DNA of 64,000 nucleotides, taken from NCBI GenBank assembly GCA_026419785.1, contig JAODTK010003221.1:186001-250000 (forward strand), in the 5' to 3' direction. This DNA is from Sclerodactyla briareus (lineage: Eukaryota; Echinodermata; Holothuroidea; Dendrochirotida; Sclerodactylidae). Numbering within the stretch: position 1 is the stretch's first letter; each line of letters begins with the position of its first letter. Made by a program: the position numbers and the translations under genes. The notes beneath the pieces are model-generated. The model ran no database searches. It worked only from the letters and a program-made list of their open reading frames with translations, and had not been told where the DNA came from. Below, one piece after another: positions 24,301 through 36,490 of the stretch.

Positions 24301-25140
24301 TGTGAAGTTTAAAGCAACAACTTCAGGGCTTAAATACAAGTAAGGTTGTATCGTGGGGAATGACAATGACTATAGGTCAAACCCCATTCGTGGAGTTATT
24401 GGCCTCAAAAGTTTGGTCCATAAGCGGAGAAATTGGGAGAATCCCAATTTTGCAATAGATGCATGACGTCACACTTGGACAACCCGGGAAGTGATGTTAT
24501 GTATTTCAGGTTTATTTTGTTGAATAAGTAACATTTAGCAGGAGTTCTAATGTCGTTCTATCACCAAAGTAACGCATCAAAACGTACCATCCCATACGCA
24601 ATCCTCTCGATGAACTGAAATTTCAAAGTGAAATAACGTGTGAATTTCAATAGAAAACGAAGATGGATTCCCAGGGGGTGTAAGTAGAACATCATTTATT
24701 ATTACAGGATGGGAAGGCTTTGATTGTGCACAATACACATGCACAAACATGACAAAGGGACTGTAACTCAATAAGGGAGGTAATATGACTTCGGGTTGGA
24801 CGGACTCATGCAGTTTGTCACAGAATTATTAGCTTCTCTTAAAATACACCATGCATTACCTTCAACGCAACCAGGGTGAAATTAGTTAGTAAATTGAGTA
24901 ACTCAAACAGCATGGTTCTGGGGCACTCCTAGACTATGCAGACAAAATCAGTTTATGTGTGTTGAATGTTGACGAGACACCAATCCATTGTTTTGACGGA
25001 TGAATTATTTTGTCCTATGTATGCAGTATTGTTTGATATGAACTGCGGGGTTAGTATGAGGTAGGTATTCAAGTTCTCTAGTTGATTTCAGGGGAATGTT
25101 TGTTGTTCGCCAGAGCTGAAATCTGAGGGACTGAGTGGTC
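24301..25140. other. Intron sequence, no feature recognised
   Basis: I see no exon, no clear repeat family and no unusual composition. Short open frames on the minus strand have no support. Confidence 0.4.
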
Positions 25141-25148
25141 CACATGGG

Positions 25149-25235
25149 GTGTGTGTGTTGTATTTGATGTGTGTGTGTGTGGGGTGTGTGGGGGTGTTGT
25201 GTGTGTGTGTGTGTGGGTGTGTGGTGATGTGTGTC
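25149..25235 (+). repeat. GT microsatellite
   Basis: Interrupted (GT)n run with GGGGTGT interruptions. It sits at the left edge of the AGGTCA-rich repeat that follows. Confidence 0.9.
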
Positions 25236-25239
25236 ACAC

Positions 25240-28200
25240 TTCCTCGTGAGCAGGATATCTGTCGAACGGCAAGTGCAATTGGAACGAAATTTTCAGGGTA
25301 GCCTTGGGGTTGGGGGTAGAATCACGATCTGATTAGATTTGGGCATGCAAGTTACTAATTAAGTAAGGTAATTAGGCCTATTTGATATTAATTTATTGTT
25401 TAGGCTCGTGCGCAAGATAGGATGAACCGTAGGTGCTATGGTGACTTGGTTTGGCACATAGATGCGGATATGAAGTAGATGAACTGATGAGATTTCAGCG
25501 GTAAATAGGGGCATCAAAGGTCAATTCGGGGTCAAAAACTGGTTTTTTGGCCATAAATTGGGAAACCAAATGTCTGCCGAGGTTGGGAGGTGCACCATTG
25601 TGAGTTCACTCGTTGACCTCCATCTTTTTTTTTGTGTGACCGTTGACCTCAATAGTTGAAATTTTCCATGTTTTGCCGAATCAAAATTTTCGTGGCCAGT
25701 TTCGGAGCTCAAAGGTTACCTTCGATCGAAAGTGAATATGAACCATAATTTGACCCCAGGTGACTTGGTGTTTGAAATGTCGAAGGTCAAATTTTCAATT
25801 TGAAATTAAGTGCAGTTAGATTGTTAGTAGTGATTTGTCATGGTGATTTTAGAATCAGCAAGCAAACTAACCCTGAATATGAGGTCAAAAGGGTCAAAGG
25901 TCAAATATTGAATGAATGGCTATTTTCTAGACAGGGCAACAAAAGAAAATTACAACGTCAATTTCTTGTAAAAATTGGATATCTGGCAGAGCTCTGTGTT
26001 CTGAATAGACGAAACAAACTCCTGCTTCATAGGGCACTCGGTTCTTCAAGTTACGAGGGGTCAAAGGTTGGTTTTGATTTGAACCTTTTTGGGCAATAGC
26101 ATCTGGCAGTATACTTTGGGAGAACCATTATTGCTTGTAGGACTGCGTGCATTCATCGAGAGTCGTAGTAAACATTTTTATAAAAACGACAGTCATCAAA
26201 GGCATCAAGGTCACTTATGGAGGGAAAAATAATATTTTGGAGACAACTTACTCACTGACATTGCTGGCACATGTTGAATTTCAGGACCCGGGGTACGTCA
26301 TGGTGGGGGAGAACATTTTCCATAAAAACCATAATGTCATCAAAGGTCATCAAGTCACTTATGGGCATATAACGCCAAATAGTATGTGTTCCAGCAACAA
26401 AAATTCAGGGACCGTTCCTGATGTGGTTTCTTTTCAGGACAGGGTGTTGTAACCCATTAGGGTTACATTTAATACTAAAAATGGTCATGTCATCCGAGGT
26501 CCATTTAAAGGTCAATTTTGAGGTTCAAAAACTGATTTGGTACTTATCCGGCAAGAGCAATAGCATGGGCGTTGGTCATAAGAATCAAAATGCCCTGAAG
26601 TGGATGTATCAAAGGAGATACAATGTCTAAAAACTGTCATGTAAATTGAAAGGTACAAGGTCACTAAGGGGTCAAAAAACTGTTTTCTGGCGATAATCGG
26701 AAAAATGAAATATGGTGAAGGCTGGAAGGTTCACCATTGGGATATAATGTTGACTTGCATGTGTGTGACATGACCTCAAGTTGACCTCTGTAGGGTGGTA
26801 TGTGGTTAAAGGTTGAGCTTGAATAAATGTGCTTATTTATGGAGTTAAGGGCAAAAAAAATAGAAAAACTGATTATTTTGGATATGTGGATAGACCTTTG
26901 TGTGTTTATGGAGGGGACCAACTCCCGCTTCGATCGGACACTACTGTGGTAGTTAAAAGGGGAAAAGTTAATTAATAGCTTTTTCGACAAAATCAATAAA
27001 CATTGGCATTGTTATCAGAATGCAAAATGATCCCTAGGGTGGATGTATCACATGGAGAGTTACAATTGTCATAAAAAACTTGCCATGTGCATTAAAGGTC
27101 ATTCAAGGTCACTTAGGGGTCAAAAACTGTTCTCTGGCCATAATCGGACGAAGGAATCTGTTGAAGGAGGGAAGGTTCACCCATTGTGATATAAGTTTTG
27201 ACCTCCAGGGTGATGACCTCGACTCTCAATTTGACCTCGTAGGGGTCATGTGGTTTAAAGGGTGAGTCTTTGAAAAATGTTGCTTATTTAAGGAGTACGG
27301 GCAAAAAAAATCGGCACTGGGTATTTTGGGATATTGTGTGATTAGACCTTTGTTGGCTTATGGAGGAAACCAACTCCTGCTTCGATCAGAAGCATACGTG
27401 GTAGGGACAAGGGGTCAACGTTTAATTTAAATAGCTTTGATCAAAATACAACATGAGACATGTTCATGGACTGCAATATCCTTCTAGGAGGGATGCATCA
27501 CAGGGAGAAAGTAACATTTTATCAAAAACCGCCATTCCATTGAAGGTCATTAAAGGCACGTAGGGGTCAAAAAACGGATTTAATACTTTGGCAATACACT
27601 GGGCGTGTTATCAGAATGCAAAATGCTCTCAGGAGTGGAGGTATCACATGGAGAGTTTACAATTTTCATAAAAACTGCCATGTATTATTAAAGGTCATTC
27701 AAGGTCACTTCAAGTCAAAAAAAAAATAGAAAAACTGGTATGGCAAAAGGGGGTATACAAGTTGGCGGTCTATCGCCAGGCGGTGCCTAGTTAAGTAAGG
27801 TAATTAGCCTAGTTTAGGTAATCTATTGTTCAGGCTCGTTAGGAAGATCAGATGAACCGTGAGGTGCTATGGTGACTTGGTTGGCACATAGATGCGATAT
27901 GAAGTAGATGTACAGATTAGATATTCAGCGTCAAATATGCTAATGGGTCATCTAATTTGCATATTTATGCGAAAGTTCACAGGTCATCAGATTTTTTTCA
28001 TTCCATCACCAATAATTTCGGTGAAGAGAGCACTATGTGTGATTATTCACTATATAAAATTGTATTCCCTTCACATGGGGTGGAGAACACTGGAGGTCAT
28101 TCAGTTGTGTCTATTCGCATTGGTGTTTCCCAAGAAATTTCAACGTTGGTTGTGATTTTCCTGAAGCTGATGTAGGGTCTACCTTAGTTTATTCCCCAAA

Positions 28201-28640
28201 ATGTTAACCATAAACATGGACCAAGGCACTGGGGTTATGCAGTAGTGTGTATAAATTGTTCATTCATGCAATGTGCAGTTTGGTGAATTCCCATGTATTA
28301 AGTGTGATCCTGAGAATGTGAAATGAGCAAATGCGCAATAGGAAGATTGAATATTGTGTCTAATTGATAATTCAGGCGATCTTCGTAGTCACATTTCCAC
28401 AAAAGCTATACTTCTTCACTCTTAAGTAGACATTGTCCATATCAGTCCTTACGAATTGAAATTGATCACTGCTTAATAGGGTGTTGAAAATCTATAACAA
28501 AACTTAAAAGGCCAACACATTATAAATTCCTGTAACGGTTTGCATGGGACATAGATGGAAACAACAGATCGCGCAACCAGGAGAGACAACTGGGGGTGAT
28601 CGCCTGGTATGGAAGATTGTCACCCAGCCATCTTTGTTCA
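25240..28640 (+). repeat. AGGTCA-rich dispersed repeat, diverged long copy
   Basis: This stretch shares words with the two 2.3-kb copies at 33.7 and 49.8 kb. Examples are GGTCATTnAAGGTCACT, a recurring ACCAACTCCnGCTTCGATC word, TCATTCCATCACCA, CTATATAAAATTG, and the closing GCGCAACCAGG...GGGnGATCGC near 28570-28604. Inside, a unit of about 450 bp is repeated: the 'CTTTGTG...TTATGGAGG...CCAACTCC' block lies near 26900 and 27350, with an older form near 26010. A block beginning TTAAGTAAGGTAATTAG occurs at 25360 and 27790. It is rich in AGGTCA half-sites, for example a DR1 at 25891-25903. No coding frame. Confidence 0.65.
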
Positions 28641-30274
28641 TTCTTGTTCATTTTCTCACCGTGATGGGTTGCCATATCATATATGCTAAGGAATCATTCA
28701 ATTTTGAATCCATATTAGTCGTATTTCAGAGCTCAAATTTGGAAGAAAGGGAGAGAGCCCACCACCAAACCCACCTCCAATAACCATCATTTTTTTCTTG
28801 CAGCAGCCTGTAAAAGCTTTGTTCCATTCTGCGTCAGAATTTTTCCTCAGTTTGGCCCATATAAACTTCTAACTGGCTTTCGGGAAGTTTTTAGGCCCCC
28901 ATTTTATCCCTGTATTAATGGCAAATGCCTAAGCTGAAAAGATGTTATTTCGTAAATTCTTATTTCGTTTTTTGTGCCTTTGACTGAACTCTTCCTTGCT
29001 AGTGTGGCATTCTTGACCATTGCATTATTGAGTACTTGAGACTGCAGTTTTGTACATGCCATTGAATACTCCACTATGCATACGCACTAACCCATATTGC
29101 AACATTGCCCCTAATTTACCCATCTGGCAACCCTGGCAAATTTGAAAGGCCCCATCTTGCCACACACCATCCTCTTTTAAATTGCCAGTCCACGCGACTA
29201 TAAGCATTTAGACACCCCTGGATTGTTGCTGTTTCTAGCGATTATTCACGTTTCTTAAGGATTTTTGAGAGCAATTCTGCAAGTGACTTCAATAAAAATC
29301 AGTACCATGCTGCCAGATTCCATTGAACATATATGCATATTCCAATTGAACTCTACATACGAAGTCCCATGAATGATATTTAAATTGTTGTACTTCATCA
29401 ATAATACAAGCATCACATTAGGTAAAAAAAAGAAGGTATAAACTATTACCTCAATTTCGCAACACACCCTATATAGCTTTTTTTCAATATCCTTTGAAGG
29501 TGATCAAGTGCTCTCTGGCAAATTGTTGACTAACAAATAAACCCCCCCCCAGCCAGACATGTTAATTCTCTTGTTATTGTTTATGGAAGAGGTCATTTTT
29601 GTTGTTTCCCTTTTCTAACGTTATCATTATTTATTTGATGTTCATGGTTCAAAGAAGTCACTTTTAACTATGTTATGATAATGTGTGGATATGGGTGGGG
29701 GGCCATATCAATTATGTTCAAAACTGTAGACCACCACTTGATGTCCTCATACCTGGTGGATGCGGCGCAATGCAGGTGCAATTAATGGTGAAAAGAGGTG
29801 CAAGCCACCTGTTCATCAATACCATTTCAGCTTGAGGCTAAGCCAGGAACCTGCTATTCTACTTGCCTATGCAGATACCAAGGATCACCTTAGATTAGGC
29901 AAATTTGGTGGCCAGTGATTGTGCAGGTTTCAGTTCGGCTAGGATCATAGTCTGCTACCGAGGCTATGGTACCAGATGTAACTATGCAATTTTCTCTTGG
30001 ATCCATATACCAGGTAACTCTGGGAGAAAATATTAAAAACATCTGAAAACTCTTGAGTAGATATAGAGGTAATCTGAGGTAAGCAGAGTTTTGAGAATCC
30101 ATCGCGAAAAAATTTGCAAAGAAAAAGTAATTTCACCCCCTCCTAATAAATCACAGTGATTCATACCCCTATGTTTTAAGATTGTAAGAGGCCACTGGAG
30201 GGGCCCGAGTTCTACTGCATTTGGGCATCTCTTTCATTTCACTTTTTTTCTTCTTTTTCCACCCATCCTTGCAG
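28641..30274. other. End of long intron
   Basis: No exon or named repeat recognised. The stretch ends in a strong polypyrimidine tract (TTTTTTTCTTCTTTTTCCACCC) and CTTGCAG, the acceptor of the switch I exon. Confidence 0.45.
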
Positions 30275-30390
30275 CTTTTGGGAATGCGAAGACATCACAA
30301 CCACAACTCGAGCCGATCGGCAAGTTTATCCAGCTCCACTTCGCTCAGAGTGGCTCCATCGAAGGGGGAAACATCAGAGACGTACCTTCT
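30275..30390 (+). CDS. MYO10: Myosin X-like exon carrying switch I
   Basis: After CTTGCAG the exon reads FGNAKT, then NHNSSR in another frame, then GKFIQLHFAQSGSIEGGNIR. MYO10 has AFGNAKTVYNNNSSRFGKFV and QLNICQKGNIQGGRIVDYLLEK here. NNNSSR is switch I, which senses the gamma-phosphate. At least two one-base errors separate the three pieces: one near 30297, and one missing base where the Phe of SRFGK should be (about 30319). The 3' edge is uncertain. The sequence after NIRD suggests YLL in a shifted frame (about 30382-30390), with GTACCT as an earlier possible donor at 30382. Confidence 0.78.
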
Positions 30391-33300
30391 AAGCACACTG
30401 TCAAAAGGGAATTTCCCAACTGCTCAATAATGCATGACTCACGCTGTACAACATAGAGTACCCCTTCTGTATTCAATTTTTTTAAGTACCTCAACATTCA
30501 ACAACAAGCCTCCCAGGCTACCAACTACAGCAATTCCCTCTCATAGACTATTAAATCATTTTCCGATCCATTTCTAATTATTGTCAAGATTAAAAAATAT
30601 GACCTAATATATTGTTGTAGAATGGGTGCCTTTGGATTTTTGCAATATACATGCAGAAATTAAATTTGTAATGGGATTTTTATGACAGTTACTTTTTCCT
30701 TGAGTTAGCTGCCTTTATAATTTATCCATAGCAGCAGTCCTTTGAAGGTTTTTCTCCTACTCTGGTTTACTTATGGCCACTTATAACACCCTCTGTGACA
30801 TCTGTCTACATTAGTCTGTTTGTCCCTATGGTCTACACAGAGTTAGTGCTATTAAGGCATAACAGTTAGATTCTTCCAGAATTTTATTTCACTCCCCCCC
30901 ACAAAATATTTATTGGAGGGTTATTCCCTCCCATTTTTGGATTTTTCTTTGAACACTCACTCAATGGTATTGATGTTGATGGGGAATCCCTCCCTGAATC
31001 TGAAAATTCTACTCGCGGGAAATCAAAGAAAGATCCTCCCCGGATCTATTTCCTCAGCTCTAATGCTACGCCAAGCCCGCATTGAGGGGTCTCGGGTCGC
31101 GACAGCCCAACTTTAATGAGGACTTTGAAACATAAAGTCCTCATTCTGCTTTGAACCCCCCAGTTTGCTCGGTAACCCCATCAACTTTCAACTGTGGTCC
31201 GCACCCAACTGCTGACAGTGGAGGACAATATTGCAGTACTATTGTTTAGGGCTTTGCCCACACGATTAATATCCATTAATTGATTAATCAATTTAAGAAA
31301 CGATTAATAATCAATTGATGGAAAAAAAATTGTATTGTTCTGGTAGATGATTGAATGTATTACAGAGAGGGCTGATTCGGTAATTCTCCTGCACATATAC
31401 ATGAAACCATTACCTAAATATGTCTGATTGGCTAAGCTTTCTGTTTTACAATTATCAAGTTTGTAGACGCGGTTCAGAACCAGGAAAAGAAGCGTGCAAA
31501 TACTGCTCATTTTATAGCTGCTTTGCCTATAATTGGGAACTTTATATCTTAATCGATATCTTGTCAACTAACACTCAATTAATCTTATTAGTTGGACACA
31601 GCCCTACTATTTATGGGGTACTTCTAATCAGTATTGAGGCACAAACATCGTCTAAATAATACAGGGTGTGTCTATATGAAGCAATGTAGTACGTCCGGTG
31701 TAGGCTGATGCACATTTTACTGGAGTTGAACAGCTATCATAGAAACATTATATACAGAAGATGTATACATGTAAGGTTGCACGTGTGAGCAGCACAGGTT
31801 CTTCTCCCCTTCATCTTCTCTCCATATACTAGGATGTTTTGTTTGGGGGGGGAAGGAGGTTGTCAGAGTAGAGTAGGACTATCAGTGCGAACTTCTTCGA
31901 CGTATGTCCATCGCATGGTTCTGATTAAGTTTGTGGCAAGTGAATTTTAATCTCTTGCGCTGGCAGATCTATGATTTTTAGTGTATCTTGTTTGCAACAG
32001 TAATGTCTCTCAATTGGGCAGTCCCTTGCAAGCACTGACTGGCTTTTCGAAGCTTGCACTTCGCAATCCTCTTGGGGGATTGTCAATAAGACATTGCAAT
32101 AATTATATCTGGACATTTTTGAAGGTCTACTATGGTGAAGTATGACTCGATTTCCATTAATGGGTAATGTTTGACATTTTGTAAAAAATCATGAAATGGG
32201 GCATTGTAACATTACACAGGAGATCCCAGCTCCCAACTTTAAAGTACAATAACTTTGCCCTGGAATGTTGTCTGAAATAGGAGTTGAGGCCCCTGGATTC
32301 AGTCTGCCTTCTCCATATCACGGACCTTGCAAAAACCCTTAAAACCTCCAAGGAACGACTGACTGCCTGATATTGTCAAATTCAGAAATTCAGTAGGGGA
32401 AATCAACATTTCAACAGGTGAGGTTGGTTGGTGGGTAACACTAGCCTCTCTGTAGTAGAATCAGAGGGCGGAGGGAGGGGGGAAGTACCACCCTGAGGGG
32501 TTGAAAGATAAACAGCCTACACAATTGGCAAATCTCTTCAAAAACCAATGTAAAATGAAAGGACCACCTCCGCGATAGGTGGTAGGGCCGATGCACAGTG
32601 CTTGGCATAGCTAATTTCACAGCAGGAGCGGGGTTGTGTTTCTGATGTAAAAGGTTTCTGTGTATGATTGGGTGTGGGTTCACGTTGGACAGAATCAGGT
32701 GAGGCATGTAATCTTCTCGGGTGGCATGTATGTATCGTAATTTGAAAATGTGAATTACAGTGAGGGCAGTTGGTGGCCAAACTGCGTGGCGAAAAGCTGG
32801 ATGAGGGGGGTGTTGGTGGTTGAACCGGGGAGGAGGGGGGTGATTGGACGAACCAGGGGGGGGGGGGGGGGGGGGTGGCCGGAGGGAGGGGAGAGTGAGG
32901 AATTTGATGGGGGGGGTTAGGGAACTTGCCGCAGCAAGCCACTATATATGGAAAATTGAAACACGAAGAGACGTCACTGAAAATAGGTAGATGGATGGAC
33001 ACCTGCTCGATTTACACTGACTGATCCTACGCTGATGAATGAATGAAGACCAGCCTAATATAAATTTTGTATATTACTATGTGCTGTTTCAAATGTAGAC
33101 CCCTGCAGGGTATACTTTGCATTAGTAGTATCATTTGTAATTCAGTTTGAATATTCATCCATTTATGTGCCGTGACCGTCACCGTTCCAACCCCAGACTT
33201 GCTTGAAAAGGTAAGAAAATTCTAACAAAATACCAGAAATATAACGAACCTGAATCTGTGTTGTTTTGATAGCATTAAAAGGTCACTGGGAAATACTGGT

Positions 33301-33612
33301 TATTAAAGCCTGTTAGATTACGAGTCATACAACTGTGCAGCAGAACAGCAGAACATTGAATACATTGATAGCTTGAGGGAAAAAAAGGGAAATGAACTAC
33401 AAAAGTATCAATTGTGAGGGAGTTCACACGTATTACAGGGTTTTGGATCAAGGCCTCTGGGGACCTTCCTGTGAGGGAGGGGGGGGGCATCATTCAGCGG
33501 GCATGATTTGGTTTTAGATTAGGTCACATTTAATTTAATATGAATTTTAATAGGATTGGATATGATTTTGCTCAACAAGAAATTTGCGACATATGTGGTC
33601 TTCTGTCTTAAG
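30391..33612. other. Intron between switch I exon and NRVV exon
   Basis: No exon recognised. It includes the G-rich tract at 32765-32920 described separately. The Pro-rich minus-strand frame at 32538-33002 is a by-product of the G-rich tract. Confidence 0.45.
32780..32925 (+). repeat. G-rich tract with a run of 20 G; potential G-quadruplex
   Basis: Positions 32856-32875 are an uninterrupted run of 20 G. They are flanked by more G runs of four to seven within 80 bp on either side (GGGG, GGGGGG, GGAGGGAGGGGAG, GGGGGGG). The density of G runs on one strand meets the usual quadruplex pattern. The exact run length is likely to be unreliable. Confidence 0.75.
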
Positions 33613-33694
33613 AACCGTGTTGTTGGAGAATCAAGCGAGAGGAACTGCCCACGTGTTCTATGCTCTAGGGGCGGCGCAGATGAACAAACTAAAG
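33613..33694 (+). CDS. MYO10: Myosin X-like exon: NRVV ... CHVFYAL
   Basis: The exon starts after TCTGTCTTAAG and reads NRVVGESSERN, then, with one extra C removed by frame comparison (near 33648), CHVFYALGAAQMNKLK. It ends at the donor AAAG|GTACTG. MYO10 has KNRVVRQNPGERNYHIFYAL here; this is the conserved stretch just after switch I. The following GLEHEEREEF equivalent is shorter or differs. A 2.3-kb dispersed repeat begins only 16 bp downstream of the donor. Confidence 0.72.
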
Positions 33695-33710
33695 GTACTG
33701 TCACCTTCCA

Positions 33711-36000
33711 TTTTTGTCTCGCCTGAACTTTGTTCAAGGAGATGCATAGTGGTCTTTGTTGTGGTTCTGTCTGTCTGTCCGTCGGTCTGTATGTCCGTCT
33801 GTCTGTCCGTATGTGCGGTAGATATCTCCTGAACCGTGGAAGCCATCATGCTGGGACCGTTTTGTGGAGGTGCGCGGTGAGAGTTGCCGATGTGCATCCA
33901 CAATTTTTGTCCCAAAAGACCATATCATTTGCATTTAATTGCATATTTAATGAAAATTGGCCCGGAGGGGAAGCTTGTGACAAGACTCTGATCGGGTAGA
34001 TTACATGTGGTGATTGATGCAGTTCGGGGGGTATATAACAACTATGAAGTGTAACGAACTGCGTAGATTCCTGGCAATTATATATGCTAATTTTGTCATC
34101 TAATTTGCATTAATTTCTGCGATTATTTTTGAAGAGTTCGTTGGATTTTGAGCGAAACTGTGGAGATGGTTATCTATAGTCCCAAGAAATTTCAAGTAGG
34201 TGACATGGTCACAAGGTCATTTAAGGTTACTAATTTGCATTTAACCTCGTCTTAATTTGCCTGATTTATGCAGTTTGAAAGTTGGTGACATTCTATATGA
34301 AACTGGTGGAGAGGGTACGCCTTGATCCTTGAATAAATATAGCAATAGTGCAAAGGTCACTTAAGGTCATTTAATGTGAATAATTTGCATAAAGTACGCA
34401 ATTTGTAGACGTAGTTTTGTAAATGGACCAGTAACAATTGGAATGAGTGCAATTGGTGCTCGTAGAGATTTGTCATGGTAATTTTGGGTTCAGTGGATCA
34501 AACAATCTAAAGACAAGGTCAAAAGGTCAAAGGTCAAGTTTAAGAAAGTATGCTTATTTTAGGAGTTACAGGCCAAAGAAATAAAAACTGTCAATTTTGG
34601 GGTAGTGATAGAGCTCTGTGTGCTTCATAGACGAAACTAACCCCCGCTTCGATCTGACACCTGGTCTTCAAGTTACAAGGGGCCAAAGGTCGATTTAATA
34701 CCTTTTGGCGATAGCATAGGGCGTGTGTTATTGATAACATAATGCTTTTGGGGCTTGTGCATCACATCGAAGGCAAGCAATTTCATAAAAACCGTCATGT
34801 CACCAAGTCATTTAAGGTCACTCCTGGACCAAGAACTGCCCAAATAAGAACATTTCCTGCAACAGCGTCTAATGACTGTGTGTGATATGGCTGGAATTTG
34901 GGGACATGCAGCATAGTATCACTGGTAACATTTTTCATAAAAACTGTAATGTCATTAAAGGTCATTCAAGGTCACTAATGGACCAAATAATGCCAAATAA
35001 TAACATTCCCTTGCCAATAGCCTCCAAAGACTGTATGGACATGGCTGAGTTTCAAGACAAGGTGCTCATTATGATGGGAAATATTCATAAAAATGTTTAT
35101 GTTATAAGGCCCTTCAATTATCCGATCTTAATGGTGAGAAGTATTGAAAATTAGTTAAATAGCCCCAACAAAACTCCATACATGTTTTGATTATTATTTT
35201 CCCCGAGGCATACCATTTAAGAATGGTATAGTATAGCTCAACATCACTATCAATATTAGCAGAACTATCTATTTGAATTTTTATCTTAAAATTGCAACCT
35301 CTTCAGGTATGGTATTTCCATTCATCTTAACTAGTTATTCCTACTGTAAGCGACAGAGATTTCATTTATTGTCTTATTTAAACTTAATGGGGCATACCTG
35401 TTGACAAAATGTAGAGTACCATGGCTGCACAATTGATTGAGCAGCGAGTTACAGTGGAATCCCCTACTGTATATCACCTATATATAGCCATAGTCCAGCA
35501 ATACATTAGGGCCATGTCAACAGCCAACAGCCTGAGGGTGTCAGGTTTACACCACAGGAATGCTGCAAGTAGCTGTGAGAGGGAGTGGGTGTGAACTCCC
35601 TCGGAGTTACTGGAAGTAGTAGCTGTATATATAAAGTGCATACTCTTTGATGATAGATGCTATTGCTATAGTTCTTTTTTTTTCATTCCATCACCACGTA
35701 TTCTATAATTATTCGCTATATAAAATTGCATAATTATGCATTTATCATTATATTACTCGACTGAGGGTCATTCAGGTGTCTACTTTGCATGGCTCATTCC
35801 AAATTTCAAAGTTTGTTGATGGTTCGATGAACCTTTCGGAAGAGTATTTAAGAATATTTGAAGTCAGAAACTGGGTCAATGGAATTTCCGTTGGCTTTGG
35901 TCTAATTTCTACCTTGGTAATTGTTTGCATGGTGACTAAAAGACACAAATCCCTGACGGCGCAACCAGGCGGACAATGGGGGGCGATCGCATTGGTCTTT
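33711..36000 (+). repeat. AGGTCA-rich dispersed repeat, 2.3-kb copy A
   Basis: Starts TTTTTGTCTCGCCTGAAC and ends near GGGGGGCGATCGC. It matches copy B (49813-52080) along its length, with the same word order and many small indels. Landmarks are a CTGT/CTGTCC run at 33768-33812, GATATCTCCTGAACCG, TGGAGGTGCGCGGTGA, ATTTGCAT words, AAGGTCAAAGGTCAAG, GAGTACCATGGCTGCACAA, CTATATATAGCCATAGTCC and TGAGGGTGTCAGG. No terminal inverted repeat or long frame is seen, so it looks like a non-coding, possibly non-autonomous, dispersed element. Confidence 0.8.
34516..34536 (+). promoter_or_regulatory. Triple AGGTCA direct repeat including a perfect DR1
   Basis: Three AGGTCA half-sites stand at 34516-34521, 34524-34529 and 34531-34536, giving DR2 and DR1 spacing. 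AGGTCAAAGGTCA is the textbook DR1 for RXR, HNF4 and COUP-TF class receptors. It lies inside repeat copy A. In copy B the matching site (near 50590) is reduced to directly abutting half-sites. Confidence 0.4.
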
Positions 36001-36084
36001 TCAGCCCACCAACCCGTTTTTCTTTCTTATTCTTGGTCATTCAGGCACATTCTGCAAGTTGCTGGACACCACCAGTGGATAGTG

Positions 36085-36490
36085 CCCAACCCCCGAATAG
36101 CACCTCTGCCTCACCCCACTCTATTACCCCACCCACTCTCTCAACCAACCCAATTTCTGCTGCCCTCACCCCATTCTGCTCCCCCACCCCATTCTGCTCC
36201 CCCACCCTACTTTACAAACCAGCCCAGATTGCCCATCCCACTATGTTCATCCCCCCCCCCCCCAACGGCCCCACTCTGCTTTTCTACCTGTTCTTGCTCA
36301 TTCCACACCCTAGATAACACTGCTGTCCCACTCAGCTTCCCCACAAAATTTGGCTTCCCCAACCAACTCTGCCTTCCCCACCCAACTCTGCCTTCCCCAC
36401 CCAACTCTGCCTTCCCCACCCAACTCTGCCTTCCCCACCCAACTCTGCCTTCCCCCACCCACTCTGATGTCCCCACTCCACTCTGCTTGC
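36085..36490 (+). repeat. C-rich repeat with a 19-bp minisatellite core
   Basis: From about 36352 the 19-bp unit GCCTTCCCCACCCAACTCT is repeated about six times, with degenerate CCCCACCCCATTCTGCTC-type units upstream. It produces long Pro-rich frames on the + strand and Gly/Trp-rich frames on the - strand; neither has any sign of being a real protein. It directly follows repeat copy A and is absent after copy B. Confidence 0.85.

Noticed and set aside
32538-33002. Minus-strand Pro-rich frame of 154 codons
   Set aside because: Runs through the poly-G/G-rich tract; composition alone explains it.
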